The notes below the pieces were generated by a model. It was not told the origin of the DNA, made no database searches, and saw nothing but the letters and a program-made list of their open reading frames with translations. Position numbers and translations under genes: made by a program. Below, one piece after another: positions 16,791-25,226 of a stretch of 64,000 bases of DNA. Origin of the DNA: Victivallales bacterium (lineage in GTDB: Bacteria > Verrucomicrobiota > Lentisphaeria > Oligosphaerales > Oligosphaeraceae); assembly GCA_017554445.1 (NCBI GenBank), contig JAFZIJ010000187.1, forward strand, positions 1-64,000, given 5' to 3'. Positions within the stretch are counted from its first letter, which is position 1. Every line of letters starts with the position of its first letter.

Positions 16791-17219
16791 CTATGGCCTG
16801 AAGAATATCGAATTGGGTGGTGGCGACGCGGTGGCGGCCTGCGTGTCTTGCAGCCTCAACCGCCACCATTCGCCTGCGGCGAGGAAGGTCTCCACGGATG
16901 ATACGAGCGTGTCGTCATCCATGATTCCTTTCACCGTCTTCCACAGCAGAAGTGTTTTGGTATCCGTATCATACGCAAGAATGGAATCGTCTTTCAGACT
17001 GCGCCCCATGGCGTATGATGTCAGATTAAGGAGCATTTCATGGCGTTTGCCCGCGTCATCTGGAAGCGGTGGAAGCTCCATGCGGAGCGTCAAAACGCCA
17101 CGTTCTTCCTGGAAAAGGACGGGCTGGTCGTCGAACACAAGCGTCGTCATGCCGTCCGGCGATGCTTCGGCGGCCGGATAACGGACGATGCGCATGAACT
17201 TTTCCGTAAGAAAGGGCAC
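16791..17219 (-). CDS. CesT/SycE-like class I chaperone
   Basis: 142 residues from GTG 17219, chosen for an AGGA site 7 nt upstream; an ATG at 17195 is possible. The pattern is typical of T3SS class I chaperones: strand-rich centre (TLVFDDQPVLFQEERGVLTL), helix MLLNLTSYAMGRSLKDDSIL, then AYDTDTKTLLLWKTVKGIMD and a C-terminal helix VETFLAAGEWWRLRLQD. The proline-rich end is probably disordered. It lies between the putative secreted paralogs and sctC and could serve one or more of them. Confidence 0.65.
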   Translation of the reverse strand: MPFLTEKFMRIVRYPAAEASPDGMTTLVFDDQPVLFQEERGVLTLRMELPPLPDDAGKRHEMLLNLTSYAMGRSLKDDSILAYDTDTKTLLLWKTVKGIMDDDTLVSSVETFLAAGEWWRLRLQDTQAATASPPPNSIFFRP

Positions 17220-17238
17220 TGAATATTCCTAAGATACG

Positions 17239-17943
17239 TTATTTCATGTTGTTGAGGATGGAGGAACGGCCATCGGAGAACTTGCTGAGCAAGTCCGTGG
17301 AGAGCGTGTAGGCCTCGTCGCGTTTGGAGACCAGATTGTCCATGCGGGAGAGGTCGGACTGCGCGTCGTTGTTCAGCGAGTCGATCTTGGCCTTGACGAG
17401 CTGGTTGGCGGAGGCGATGTAGCCGTCTGACTTCTTGCTGCTGCAGTTGTCGTTGATGTCGTTATGGCTGTTGCACCAGCTGAGGAGGTTTGCTTCGCTC
17501 AATTCAGTATCGGTGAAATACAGTTTAAGATAGTAGCAAAGGCCTTTGCAGTCTTTAGATTTATCTTCGCCTTCTTCCTGTGCCTCCAGTTTGGACTGTG
17601 TGGCGGCGATGGAGGCGAGCAGGGTGCCGAGGTCTTCGATTCGTTCATTGCGGGCCTCGATGATCTTGGCCATCGGCGTGATTTCCTTTTCCAGTATGTT
17701 GGCGCGTTTCACGGCCAGCAGCGTCACAAGATCTTCAATGGTCAGCGGCATGCCGTTTACGGCTGAATCGACACCACCGACCTTGTAGTAGGAGCGAACA
17801 GCCAGTTCGTCGTTGCCGCCATCCACCTTGCGTCCGAACTTGTCCAGCTTGTAGTTCGTGAACTGCAAGTTCAAGGAATGTTCGTAGCTTTGATTGTTGT
17901 AGTTGAAGGTGGCGCCTGGCGTGTAGATGATGTATGTTGCCAT
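17239..17943 (-). CDS. Putative T3SS-secreted protein, paralog C of three
   Basis: 234 residues, no signal peptide, strong AAAGGAG site. It is the most diverged of three tandem genes. Shared features are an N-terminal strand-rich part (ATFNYNNQSYEHSLNLQFTN), a helix after a G-x-x-L motif (NGMPLTIEDLVTLLAVKRAN), and a C-terminal end with LVSKRDEAYTLSTDLLSKFS. A middle insert has five cysteines (CKGLCYYL, WCNSHNDINDNC), rare for exported T3SS substrates. Function unknown; filament, tip or effector are all open. Position beside the translocators and a chaperone supports secretion. Confidence 0.55.
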   Translation of the reverse strand: MATYIIYTPGATFNYNNQSYEHSLNLQFTNYKLDKFGRKVDGGNDELAVRSYYKVGGVDSAVNGMPLTIEDLVTLLAVKRANILEKEITPMAKIIEARNERIEDLGTLLASIAATQSKLEAQEEGEDKSKDCKGLCYYLKLYFTDTELSEANLLSWCNSHNDINDNCSSKKSDGYIASANQLVKAKIDSLNNDAQSDLSRMDNLVSKRDEAYTLSTDLLSKFSDGRSSILNNMK

Positions 17944-17969
17944 ATTATATCTCCTTTGACAGGAATGGG

Positions 17970-18569
17970 TTAGATGTTATAAGCGGTGCTTTCGGCGTCC
18001 TTCATGAGGCGTTTGAGGGCGTTTGTGTCCATCAGATAGGCTTGGTCGCGTTTTGTGACGAGATCTTTCATATTGATGGTAGTCTTCTGGGAGACGTTGT
18101 TCAATTCGTCCTGACGGGCTTTGATTCCCGCAATGATCGGCGTGATCTGAGGCTCGCCCCACGGACTGACATTCTGATAGAAATTATCGACCGAGATTTC
18201 CAGAACGTTTTGGAGGTAGTTGCCAAGCGTCGTCGTGTGGGAGCCAGTGACATCCGTATAGGTGAACGACGTGTTGTATTGCACGGTTGAACCGGACACC
18301 AGCAGTTCCATCGCCTTGCAGGAGCTGTCCAACAGGGCGGTCTGGCGGGTCAGCATTTCCATTTCGTTCTGGAGGATGGCCTCCGTCGCCTCCGCGCGGG
18401 CGATGCTGATCAGCAGAAGCAGGCGGCCGACGGAGAGGTCTTGGAACTGGACGCCGTTCCAGTTGATCGCATACGAATGGCTCGTCGCGATAAGTTGCGG
18501 GTCATTGTCCAGAAACGACGTGGGATTTGCGTCCCAGGCGGTTACGTTGGTGACGGCGATGTTGTTCAT
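17970..18569 (-). CDS. Putative T3SS-secreted protein, paralog B of three
   Basis: 199 residues. Close homolog of the upstream gene: both contain NTSFTYTDxTGxHTTTLxxYL, a helix around LLLISIARAEATEAILQNEM, and a C-terminal (V/I)xKRDQAYLxxTNAL motif (here LVTKRDQAYLMDTNALKRLM). The start overlaps the previous stop (TAATG) with GAGGA just upstream, so the two are translationally coupled. No membrane segment or signal peptide. The helical-hairpin design resembles extracellular T3SS components, but I recognise no named family. Confidence 0.55.
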   Translation of the reverse strand: MNNIAVTNVTAWDANPTSFLDNDPQLIATSHSYAINWNGVQFQDLSVGRLLLLISIARAEATEAILQNEMEMLTRQTALLDSSCKAMELLVSGSTVQYNTSFTYTDVTGSHTTTLGNYLQNVLEISVDNFYQNVSPWGEPQITPIIAGIKARQDELNNVSQKTTINMKDLVTKRDQAYLMDTNALKRLMKDAESTAYNI

Positions 18570-19489
18570 TACATGTTCCTCGCGACGTTGATATGACCGC
18601 TGTAGAAGAGGCTGATAGCGTTGGTGCCGAGCAGGTAGGCTTGGTCGCGTTTATTGATGAGCGACTGGATGTTGATGGAGGTCTCCTGCGAAATTGTGTT
18701 CAGTTCATCCTGTTTTGTCTGGATTGCGGAGATGATTTGATTCTTCTGGTCGGTGGACCAGGCTGTAGTATCCAAGGGTGGGAACGTATTGCTTGAGACG
18801 TTGATGTGCAGAATGTCCGTCAAATAGGTTTTAAGCGTCGTGGTATGGTTACCCGTGCCGTCCGTATAGGTGAACGAAGTGTTGTTGGAGATGGCATTGT
18901 TCATGTTCTCCAGAATATAGGACTCGGCGTCCGCAGAGCCTTGGAGAAGTGCGGTTCGTTTCGCAAGCTCGTCCATCTGTTCGACAAGCTGCTGCTCAAT
19001 AAGTTCGGCGCGGATGAGGGTGACCAGCATGATGACGCGTTCGAGAGAGAGGCCGTTCATCGAGACGTTGTTCCAATCAAGATTGTATGTTGCTTTGATT
19101 TCAGAGAGGAAGGTGCCGGCCGTGTCTCTGTCAACCGCCGTGCCGGTAGTGGGATTCGCCAACGTGCCGTCGCTGTTGACCTTCATTTTCTCTCCCGCGT
19201 AGTTGAAAACGTAAAGTGTTCCATTGGAGTCAACTCCGTAATGGAGGAAACGCGAGAGGTTTTCCGTCTCATAGTATGCATTACCATAATTGTCAAACTT
19301 GATGCCGTTGGACACCATCGCGGATTTTTGGGCTTCTGTCAGATTATCAGCCTTCACAAGAGCATCCGTCAAAATGCCATTGGCGTCAACGACAGACAGG
19401 AGATGGGCCTGGACATAATTGTTCCCATATTTGTCCTGTACTTGATAGAAGTCAATGTAACGTGTTGTTTCGACTGTAAGACCTGCCAT
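18569..19489 (-). CDS. Putative T3SS-secreted protein, paralog A of three
   Basis: 306 residues from ATG 19489 (AGGAGG eight bases upstream; the frame extends to 19621 without a ribosome site). Its N-terminal 110 residues are beta-like with Asn/Tyr/Gly (YQVQDKYGNNYVQAHLLSVV). The C-terminal 190 align with paralog B, including NNTSFTYTDGTGNHTTTLKT and INKRDQAYLLGTNAISLFYS. It is the first gene after a 421 bp gap holding a good promoter, a hairpin and a repeat array, so it probably starts its own transcript. Function unknown. Confidence 0.55.
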   Translation of the reverse strand: MAGLTVETTRYIDFYQVQDKYGNNYVQAHLLSVVDANGILTDALVKADNLTEAQKSAMVSNGIKFDNYGNAYYETENLSRFLHYGVDSNGTLYVFNYAGEKMKVNSDGTLANPTTGTAVDRDTAGTFLSEIKATYNLDWNNVSMNGLSLERVIMLVTLIRAELIEQQLVEQMDELAKRTALLQGSADAESYILENMNNAISNNTSFTYTDGTGNHTTTLKTYLTDILHINVSSNTFPPLDTTAWSTDQKNQIISAIQTKQDELNTISQETSINIQSLINKRDQAYLLGTNAISLFYSGHINVARNM

Positions 19490-19650
19490 GGTGTGAACCT
19501 CCTGTTGGTTGGAAGCCCTAGAATGATATTCCGTCACTGAACGGTACGATTCCGTGTCTTTTACAGACACGCAGAAATCATTGCAACCACTTGGATTGCA
19601 ATGATTAGTGTGTTTTGCCACTTTTTAGCGACTTCTTAACTACCTTATAT

Positions 19651-19677
19651 AATATAGCAGTTTTTTGAAAAATACAA
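19651..19677 (-). promoter_or_regulatory. Candidate extended -10 promoter for the secreted-paralog genes
   Basis: On the minus strand TTGTAT (19677-19672), 15 bp, then TGC-TATATT (19659-19651), an extended -10 motif, in a very AT-rich stretch. It would start transcripts about 150 nt before paralog A. Confidence 0.42.
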
Positions 19678-19736
19678 GTAAAATATTAAGAATTTATTAA
19701 AAAACTGAAGAAAATCATCATTTTCTAGACACAATG

Positions 19737-19764
19737 AGAGGGGATGCGCCGAAGCGCATCCCCT
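19737..19764. terminator. Perfect 12 bp hairpin with CGAA loop
   Basis: GAGGGGATGCGC-CGAA-GCGCATCCCCTC. It lies between the coiled-coil gene and the promoter above. No U-run follows on either strand, so it is not a standard intrinsic terminator. It may be an attenuator or mRNA 3' end structure after the translocator genes. Confidence 0.5.
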
Positions 19765-19798
19765 CATGCAGGATAGACGGGTGAGATGCCTATGTTAT

Positions 19799-19910
19799 CG
19801 ACGGCGCGGACGCCGCCGCCACACCATCCGACGGCGGGACGCCGTCGTTACACCATTCGACGGCGGGACGCCGCCGCCACACCATTCGACGGCGGGACGC
19901 CGTCGTTACA
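19799..19910 (-). repeat. GC-rich palindrome array, four units of 29-30 bp
   Basis: Cores start at 19800, 19830, 19859 and 19888. Read on the minus strand, units alternate between TGTAACGACGGCGTCCCGCC and TGTGGCGGCGGCGTCCCGCC. The array starts two bases after the stop of the coiled-coil gene. Confidence 0.92.
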
Positions 19911-21587
19911 TTAAATGTGATTTTCCATCTGTCGTTCGATGGCCTTGCGCTCTTCGTATTCTTTTTCCTGCAGTTCGATCATTTCCTGAATGACCTCGCC
20001 CATGAGCTTCAGAAGGACAGTTGTCGTATCCTCTTCCTCCAGCTGGGTGAGATTCAGATTGGCGGCCATCGTCGAATACAGAAGCTTGATCTTTTCCGTC
20101 GTGGCCGGCGGAATCTGGCCTGCATCGGAAAGTACGCTGCTCAAGGCATTTCCAAGTGTGGTTAAGGTTGATTGCAGGGCGTATGAGACGTTGTTGGAGT
20201 ACTTTTCGATGGCGTCCAGCGTGGTTTTGGGGAGAGACTGCAAGGCGGACGTATCACCGGACATGACAAGATTGGCGAGGGCGGCGGCTTCGCCATTTGA
20301 GAGGCCTGATGCCACCAGGCGGGCCGTCAGTTCCGCCGACAACATTTCCGTCGTGGTTTTGCCGGAAGCGGGCTGGATGCCGAGATTGTTCAGGAAGTTC
20401 GCCTGGATGTTGGCGGTTGGATTTGCTTCTGCGATTTTGTCGATGAAAATCGCGGAGGAATTCACGAGTTCGGCGATTTTGGACGTGACGTTCGTGATGT
20501 CAATGGCGTACGTGCCTTCAGCGATGTTCTTCTGGGTGGCGGCTATTTTGGCCGTCAACTCCGCGCCGGCCTTGGCGTCCGCCTGGGCGGTTTTCAAAGC
20601 GGCATTTGCGTTGTTGAGAACGGATATCGCATCTTTCTGGTTGCTGACGGCGGTGGCGAGATTGTCCTTCGCCGTGGCGAGAATATTGTTCGCCGTCGTC
20701 AGATCGGCTTCGGCCTTCGTGACTTCCACCATGGCTACCGCAAGGGCAGCCTCCGCCTGGGAGAGGTTCTGCTTGGCCTCTATCAAAGCGGCTTCCGCGG
20801 CAGCCTTGGCTTCCGGATCGTCACCGGCCGCGGCGACGGCCGCTTCAGCGGAAGCGACTCCCGCGGAAGCGGTTGTAACAGCGGCTCTCGCCGCTGTCGC
20901 CGCTGTCTGCGACTTGTCTAACGCGGCTGTCGCGCCCTCTACGGCCGTTTGGGCGGCCGTGACGTTGTTTTCAGACATCGTGACGGTTGTGCTGGCCGTA
21001 TCGACCGCCTGCTTGGCCGCAGCGACGGCTTCCTCCGCCGTCTTCAGGCGGGTGTCATAGTCGCCCAGCCCTTCCAGTTTCTTCTGTAGCTCGTCCAACG
21101 CGGCACGCTGGTTGTCAAGCCCCTTCTTCTTCGCCGCCTCGACAGCCTGCTCCGCTTCGTAAGCGACTTTGGAGACTGCCGCCGAATAGCCAATCAGGCC
21201 GGACAACGCCGTGACGCTGTTCAGAACAAGCGATAACGTGGCCATGTTTTTCGTCTGGGTGATGAGTGAATTGGCTTCGATTTTATTCTGGTTGGATTTG
21301 TAGGCCGTGTCCAGCGTGGTGGCTCTGAACAAAGCCAAGAGTTTGGTCAAATCGATTTCGACGCCGTTGGAAATCGGCAGTGCCAAGGCTGGACGTGAAG
21401 CGCCCAGACCAATTTGGGCGGCGCGGTCCTGCCAGTCGATGGACAAATCCTTTCGTGCGCTCTGTCCGCTTTTCTGCTTCGTGACAGGCGTCGTGGCGTC
21501 CAGTTCGTCCATCTGCTGTTTTTGGACGGCCTGCTGGTTCTGCAGACGTGTTTTCCAGAAAATATTGTCATCCAGTGAATTGGCCAT
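19911..21587 (-). CDS. Ala-rich coiled-coil T3SS-associated protein (candidate third translocon or tip component)
   Basis: 558 residues, strong AGGAG site. N-terminal 100 residues are polar and then contain GVEIDLTKLLALFRATTLDT. A moderately hydrophobic segment (MATLSLVLNSVTALSGLIGY) is near residues 115-135. About 180 residues (roughly 150-335) of repetitive Ala-rich heptads follow (LKTAEEAVAAAKQAVDTAST, AALIEAKQNLSQAEAALAVA), then a globular helical C-terminus ending EYEERKAIERQMENH. It is placed directly after sctE and sctB in the transcript. The layout (coiled coil plus one amphipathic segment) resembles translocators or tip proteins, but no named family is recognised. Confidence 0.55.
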   Translation of the reverse strand: MANSLDDNIFWKTRLQNQQAVQKQQMDELDATTPVTKQKSGQSARKDLSIDWQDRAAQIGLGASRPALALPISNGVEIDLTKLLALFRATTLDTAYKSNQNKIEANSLITQTKNMATLSLVLNSVTALSGLIGYSAAVSKVAYEAEQAVEAAKKKGLDNQRAALDELQKKLEGLGDYDTRLKTAEEAVAAAKQAVDTASTTVTMSENNVTAAQTAVEGATAALDKSQTAATAARAAVTTASAGVASAEAAVAAAGDDPEAKAAAEAALIEAKQNLSQAEAALAVAMVEVTKAEADLTTANNILATAKDNLATAVSNQKDAISVLNNANAALKTAQADAKAGAELTAKIAATQKNIAEGTYAIDITNVTSKIAELVNSSAIFIDKIAEANPTANIQANFLNNLGIQPASGKTTTEMLSAELTARLVASGLSNGEAAALANLVMSGDTSALQSLPKTTLDAIEKYSNNVSYALQSTLTTLGNALSSVLSDAGQIPPATTEKIKLLYSTMAANLNLTQLEEEDTTTVLLKLMGEVIQEMIELQEKEYEERKAIERQMENHI

Positions 21588-21608
21588 GGTTTTGCTCCTA
21601 TGGAGTGC

Positions 21609-22556
21609 TTAGATGCCACGCAGGATTTGAGCGTTTGTGTCGGTCTCGTTTTTTGCGACGGCGTTCATGAGTTGGAGAACGGCGGTGAGCATGTCTTTCA
21701 CGCTCTTGGTGAGGTCGGCTGTCTTGGAGGCTTCTTCCTCCATCATCTTTGTCTGTGCTTCGATGCGTTTTGCGTCCGCCTGCTTGCCGCCGGCGACGCC
21801 GTCGCCGATTGCCTTGAAGAACTGCGCGAAGCTGCCGATGAACTGGCCGATGGCCTGCCCGCGGTTGCTGTAGGACTGAGCGGTGCTCAACTGCATGTCC
21901 ATCTTTGTTTTCAATCCCGTCATTTCCATCTGCTTGGCTTTGATTTGATCCGCATTGGGGTGCTCAGCCGCCTGCAATTCCGTCATTTGCGCTTGGGCGG
22001 TCTTCAGCTGTTCGCCAGTCGCTTTGGCCTTGTTGGTGTTCGCGACACCTTTAAAGCCGCTGACCATGCTGAAAGCCGATGCGCCGATTTGGACGATACC
22101 CGAAATGACGCCCATCCACAGGCCAAACGTCGCCGCATCCTGCATGGTGTCCGCTTCGGACTGTATGTTCGCCATGGCGACGTTCGTTTCCGCCTGACGT
22201 ATGAGCTGTGTGGATTGCTGCATCTCGTTCAAGGCTTTCTGCAACAACACAAGCAATTGGTAGAGAACGAACAGGCCTTTGCCTGCATCGTCTATTGACA
22301 GGCTGCCGAGCGTGTTCAGAATGCTACCGGCGACTCCTGTCGTGTCCGTCTTGCCGGCGGGGGGCGTCAGTTGCGGGGCGCTGGATCCCATCGTGCTCTG
22401 CATCTTTTGGACCATTTCCGTTTTCAGCTGTCCATGCAGTCCAGGGCCTTGGGTTTCCTTCGTTTCTTGCGTACCGCCGACATGGGCTCCGCCGTCGATG
22501 CTCGGCGTGCTTCCATAACCGCCTTGGATTGGCTTGTTTCCAATTCCGTCTACCAT
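21609..22556 (-). CDS. sctB: T3SS minor translocator SctB (YopD/IpaC/CopD-like)
   Basis: 315 residues from ATG 22556 (AAGGAG ten bases upstream; the frame extends to 22619 through a palindrome copy). A Gly/Pro/Thr-rich N-terminus is followed by helical regions, one hydrophobic stretch around TFGLWMGVISGIVQIGASAF, and a coiled coil with LKTAQAQMTELQAAEHPNAD. The C-terminal helix has VKDMLTAVLQLMNAVAKNET. The single membrane-active segment and its place after sctE fit the smaller pore-forming translocator; the order lcrH-copB-copD in Chlamydia is the same. Confidence 0.65.
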   Translation of the reverse strand: MVDGIGNKPIQGGYGSTPSIDGGAHVGGTQETKETQGPGLHGQLKTEMVQKMQSTMGSSAPQLTPPAGKTDTTGVAGSILNTLGSLSIDDAGKGLFVLYQLLVLLQKALNEMQQSTQLIRQAETNVAMANIQSEADTMQDAATFGLWMGVISGIVQIGASAFSMVSGFKGVANTNKAKATGEQLKTAQAQMTELQAAEHPNADQIKAKQMEMTGLKTKMDMQLSTAQSYSNRGQAIGQFIGSFAQFFKAIGDGVAGGKQADAKRIEAQTKMMEEEASKTADLTKSVKDMLTAVLQLMNAVAKNETDTNAQILRGI

Positions 22557-22580
22557 ATCTAATATCTCCTTTTTGTATTT

Positions 22581-22835
22581 GTAGCGAGGGCGTCTCGCCT
22601 TCGTGATTATTTCTTTCAACGGCGTGGACGCCGTCGTTACATTCCAACGGCGTGGACGCCGTCGTTACATTCCAACGGCGGGGACGCCGTCGTTACTCCA
22701 ACGGCGGGGGTGCCGTCGTTACATTCCAACGGCGTGGATGCCGTCGTTACATTCCAACGGCGTGGATGCCGTCGTTACATTCCAACGGCGTGGATGCCGT
22801 CGTTACATTCCAACGGCGTGGACGCCGTCGTTACC
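22581..22835 (-). repeat. GC-rich palindrome array, eight 28 bp units plus one inverted single copy
   Basis: Units start at 22617, 22645, 22673, 22699, 22727, 22755, 22783 and 22811. Period is 28 bp, 26 once. The unit read on the minus strand is GTAACGACGGCGTCCACGCC followed by GTTGGAAT. Some copies have ATCC in place of GTCC, and one has a substituted core. A lone plus-oriented copy TAGCGAGGGCGTCTCGCC is at 22581-22604. The array begins four bases after the sctE stop and fills the gap before sctB. Confidence 0.93.
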
Positions 22836-23921
22836 TTACGCCATTGCCTGACCGAGATTTGTGAAGATTTCGGTTTCGATCTGGTCGTAGCTCTTGATCT
22901 GCTGCATGATGCCGCTGACGCAGTCCTGCAACAGCTTCATAATTTCCTGAATGGCATCCTGCTCATCCGCCAGACGCTGTTCCAGTTTCTCAAGGAACTG
23001 CTGGATCTTTTTCAGCTCGACCTGTCCCATCATCGCGTTGTAGTTGTCAACAGTCGCCGCGATGTTGATACCGCCGCTGACGACGCCGAGAGCGCCGGAT
23101 GCGATGGAGGTCGCGGCCTGGATGAGACGTCCGATGGAGGACGCGATGGTGGCGGGGTTGCCGAAGGAGGCGAACATGCTGGCGACAGTGATGGCGATGG
23201 TGATGGCGAGCATCGCGATCTGGGCGGCCTTCTTGGCGTCCTTCCGGCTCATCGACGGATCGATTGCCTGGAAGACATCCGCCACCGCCCCGATCAATTT
23301 ATTCATAATGCTTGGCTTCTCCAACATGGCCACTGTCGCCGCCGCGGCCGCAACCCCAATGCCTGCCGCGATAACCGCACCGACGCCGACGCCGCAGGAC
23401 AGGACGGCGGCCACTGTCGCCGCCGCCAATGCCGCCACGGCGACCGCCAATGCGGCGTAGGCTGAAATCAATGCGATCTTCCGCTTCTCTTCCGCCTTCT
23501 TGAAGTCTTCGACGGACTTCTGAATGTTGGCGAGCTGCTGTTTGCAACGGGCGGAAATCAAATCCTTCAATTGCTTGATGCGTTCCTGCGCGAGTTTCAA
23601 CTGTTCTTCGGATACCTCCATCTGCAACAGGCTGAGCCACTTGGCAAGGTCGATATCCGGTTCGTTTGCTCCGCTGGCAGGGGGGGTGAGGACGTTGCTC
23701 ATGCTAGTGGGATCATTGATCTTGCCTTTCTTTCCCGCGCCTTCCGTCGTCGTGGTGAGAACGGCGCTGAGAAGCTGCGCGAGACCGCTGCTGATCTCCT
23801 GCGTTCCATCTTGACGTTCCGTCTTGCCGCCTTCGACTTTTTCCTTGCCTTGGCCTTCGTTGGCGCCGCCGACGAAGGGGGTATTGGCGCTGACTGGTCT
23901 ATTGAAGTTGATTTCGCTCAT
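22836..23921 (-). CDS. sctE: T3SS major translocator SctE (YopB/IpaB/CopB-like)
   Basis: 361 residues, AAGGAG site. Polar N-terminus, then a coiled coil (EQLKLAQERIKQLKDLISAR and on), and two hydrophobic regions separated by a short loop. The first is AVAVAALAAATVAAVLSCGV with GVGAVIAAGIGVAAAAATVA, and the second is AMLAITIAITVASMFASFGN. A C-terminal coiled coil has IQQFLEKLEQRLADEQDAIQ. This is the classic architecture of the pore-forming hydrophobic translocator. It follows its chaperone gene by 36 nt. Confidence 0.85.
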   Translation of the reverse strand: MSEINFNRPVSANTPFVGGANEGQGKEKVEGGKTERQDGTQEISSGLAQLLSAVLTTTTEGAGKKGKINDPTSMSNVLTPPASGANEPDIDLAKWLSLLQMEVSEEQLKLAQERIKQLKDLISARCKQQLANIQKSVEDFKKAEEKRKIALISAYAALAVAVAALAAATVAAVLSCGVGVGAVIAAGIGVAAAAATVAMLEKPSIMNKLIGAVADVFQAIDPSMSRKDAKKAAQIAMLAITIAITVASMFASFGNPATIASSIGRLIQAATSIASGALGVVSGGINIAATVDNYNAMMGQVELKKIQQFLEKLEQRLADEQDAIQEIMKLLQDCVSGIMQQIKSYDQIETEIFTNLGQAMA

Positions 23922-23957
23922 CGTTGTTTCTCCTTGCTTGTGTATTTTTAATTACTA

Positions 23958-24518
23958 TTATTTTCCATTCATTAGTTCTAGGATGGCGTTGGCTTTGTCA
24001 ATGAACGGCTTGTTGGCCGGAGTGGGTTCGCAGAGGACGACGACGGAATTGAGGGCGGCTTCGGCTTTCTCTTTGTCGTTCAAGGCGATGAAGCATTCAG
24101 CGGCGTGGAAGGAAGGACGTGGGTCATGGCAATCCATGACGGCGGCGAAACCGTAGGCATTGGCGGCATCTTCATACTTTTTCATCATCTGAAGGGTGGC
24201 GCCCATTCCGATCCAGTGCTTCGGTTCGAGCTGGTCGAAGAGGCAGAGGGCGCGGAAGATCTTGAGGGCGTCGTCGTATTTGCCGGCCTGGTAGAAGTTG
24301 TATCCCATGGCGTAGAGGCCGTTCATCTGCTTGTCGTCGAGGCCGAGGATGTCGCGGATGGCGCATTCGCCCTTGCACATCTTCTCGATCAATGAAGCAA
24401 TGAGCTTGCCGTCGATTTTCGTCTGCGGATCCTTGCCTTTCGCGATTTCGTCAATGATGCTTGCGATGTCTTCAGGGGTCGCCTTCGCCAACTTCTTGTT
24501 TTCGTCGTAATTAGCCAT
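23958..24518 (-). CDS. SycD/LcrH-type translocator chaperone
   Basis: 186 residues. The core is three tandem TPRs: LYAMGYNFYQAGKYDDALKI then FRALCLFDQLEPKHWIGMGA, LQMMKKYEDAANAYGFAAVM, and HAAECFIALNDKEKAEAALN. These are diagnostic of class II T3SS chaperones (SycD, LcrH, IpgC, SicA). It keeps the two translocators SctE and SctB apart and soluble in the cytoplasm and often doubles as a regulator. The N-terminal 60 residues form the dimerisation helix region. It directly precedes sctE, as in most systems. Confidence 0.9.
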   Translation of the reverse strand: MANYDENKKLAKATPEDIASIIDEIAKGKDPQTKIDGKLIASLIEKMCKGECAIRDILGLDDKQMNGLYAMGYNFYQAGKYDDALKIFRALCLFDQLEPKHWIGMGATLQMMKKYEDAANAYGFAAVMDCHDPRPSFHAAECFIALNDKEKAEAALNSVVVLCEPTPANKPFIDKANAILELMNGK

Positions 24519-24562
24519 TTTGTGATTCCTTATTTGTTTAGTTTTATTTGTTTTTCAATTTT

Positions 24563-24904
24563 TCAGAGCCTGTAGGGATGCTTGAGTGCTCCAAGCTTCT
24601 CCAACCTGTTCTGTCTGACGGCATCCGGATCTTCATGCCCTTCTCCCGTCAATTCCCTCAGGCCCTGTTCCCAGTTGGCCTGATCATCGGCGAGGACTTT
24701 TTTCAGTTCCTCTGGAAGTCCTTGGATGTTGTTCACATCCACGTTTTTAAGACTTTCGGGATCGATTCCGAGCTCCTCGCATTTCTTGCGTGTCTCTTCA
24801 ATCTTTCCTTTTGCGACCTCCAAAAGCTCTTTCGACTTCTGGACGGTTTTCTGGATTTCCTCCAGATATTCCCGTGTCTCCCTCTCGGTTCTTCGTTCCG
24901 TCAT
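24563..24904 (-). CDS. Small coiled-coil protein of unknown function in T3SS operon
   Basis: 113 residues, highly charged. A long helix (RTERETREYLEEIQKTVQKS with heptad pattern) covers residues 1-60, then IDPESLKNVDVNNIQGLPEE and a basic C-terminus HPYRL. It has a good ribosome site (GGAG, 8 nt). It sits between the 89-residue gene and the LcrH-type chaperone. Size and charge would suit a chaperone, a needle-complex accessory or a secreted regulator; I recognise none. Confidence 0.55.
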   Translation of the reverse strand: MTERRTERETREYLEEIQKTVQKSKELLEVAKGKIEETRKKCEELGIDPESLKNVDVNNIQGLPEELKKVLADDQANWEQGLRELTGEGHEDPDAVRQNRLEKLGALKHPYRL

Positions 24905-24955
24905 AAATAATTCTCCATGTTTTTTTCATTTGTTACACCTCTTATTTGATATTTT

Positions 24956-25225
24956 TTATTTTTTTTGGTTTTCTTTCAGCAAATCCAGCAGCTCCGCGAC
25001 GATTGGCGGCTTGTCCGACGAACCTTTCGGCGGCGGTTCCAGTACGGGAGCGTTGTTGTTGACCATGGCGCCAAGCTGCCTGAGAAGCGTGAGCGTGTCC
25101 ATCGTCTCCAACAGCCACTGGCCGTCCTGCGGTTCCTGCTGCTCTGCTGCCGCCAGATCAATGTCATCCAATCCCAAAGACGCCAGAAATTCCTTTTCTG
25201 TCAATTTTTTTTGCTTTTCTGACAT
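24956..25225 (-). CDS. Small protein of unknown function, next to the ECF sigma gene
   Basis: 89 residues from ATG 25225, one base after the sigma-factor stop, with AGGAG upstream; a longer in-frame reading to 25681 is only a shadow of the sigma gene. It is acidic, with LTEKEFLASLGLDDIDLAAA at the start, a Leu-rich centre TMDTLTLLRQLGAMVNNNAP and a helical C-terminal IVAELLDLLKENQ. No membrane helix, so it is not a classical anti-sigma factor. Its tight coupling to the sigma gene would allow a soluble regulator role. Confidence 0.5.
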   Translation of the reverse strand: MSEKQKKLTEKEFLASLGLDDIDLAAAEQQEPQDGQWLLETMDTLTLLRQLGAMVNNNAPVLEPPPKGSSDKPPIVAELLDLLKENQKK

Positions 25226-25226
25226 A

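Noticed and set aside
22617-22835. Possible CRISPR array
   Set aside because: Units are contiguous 28 bp palindromic repeats with no variable spacers, and no cas genes are nearby.
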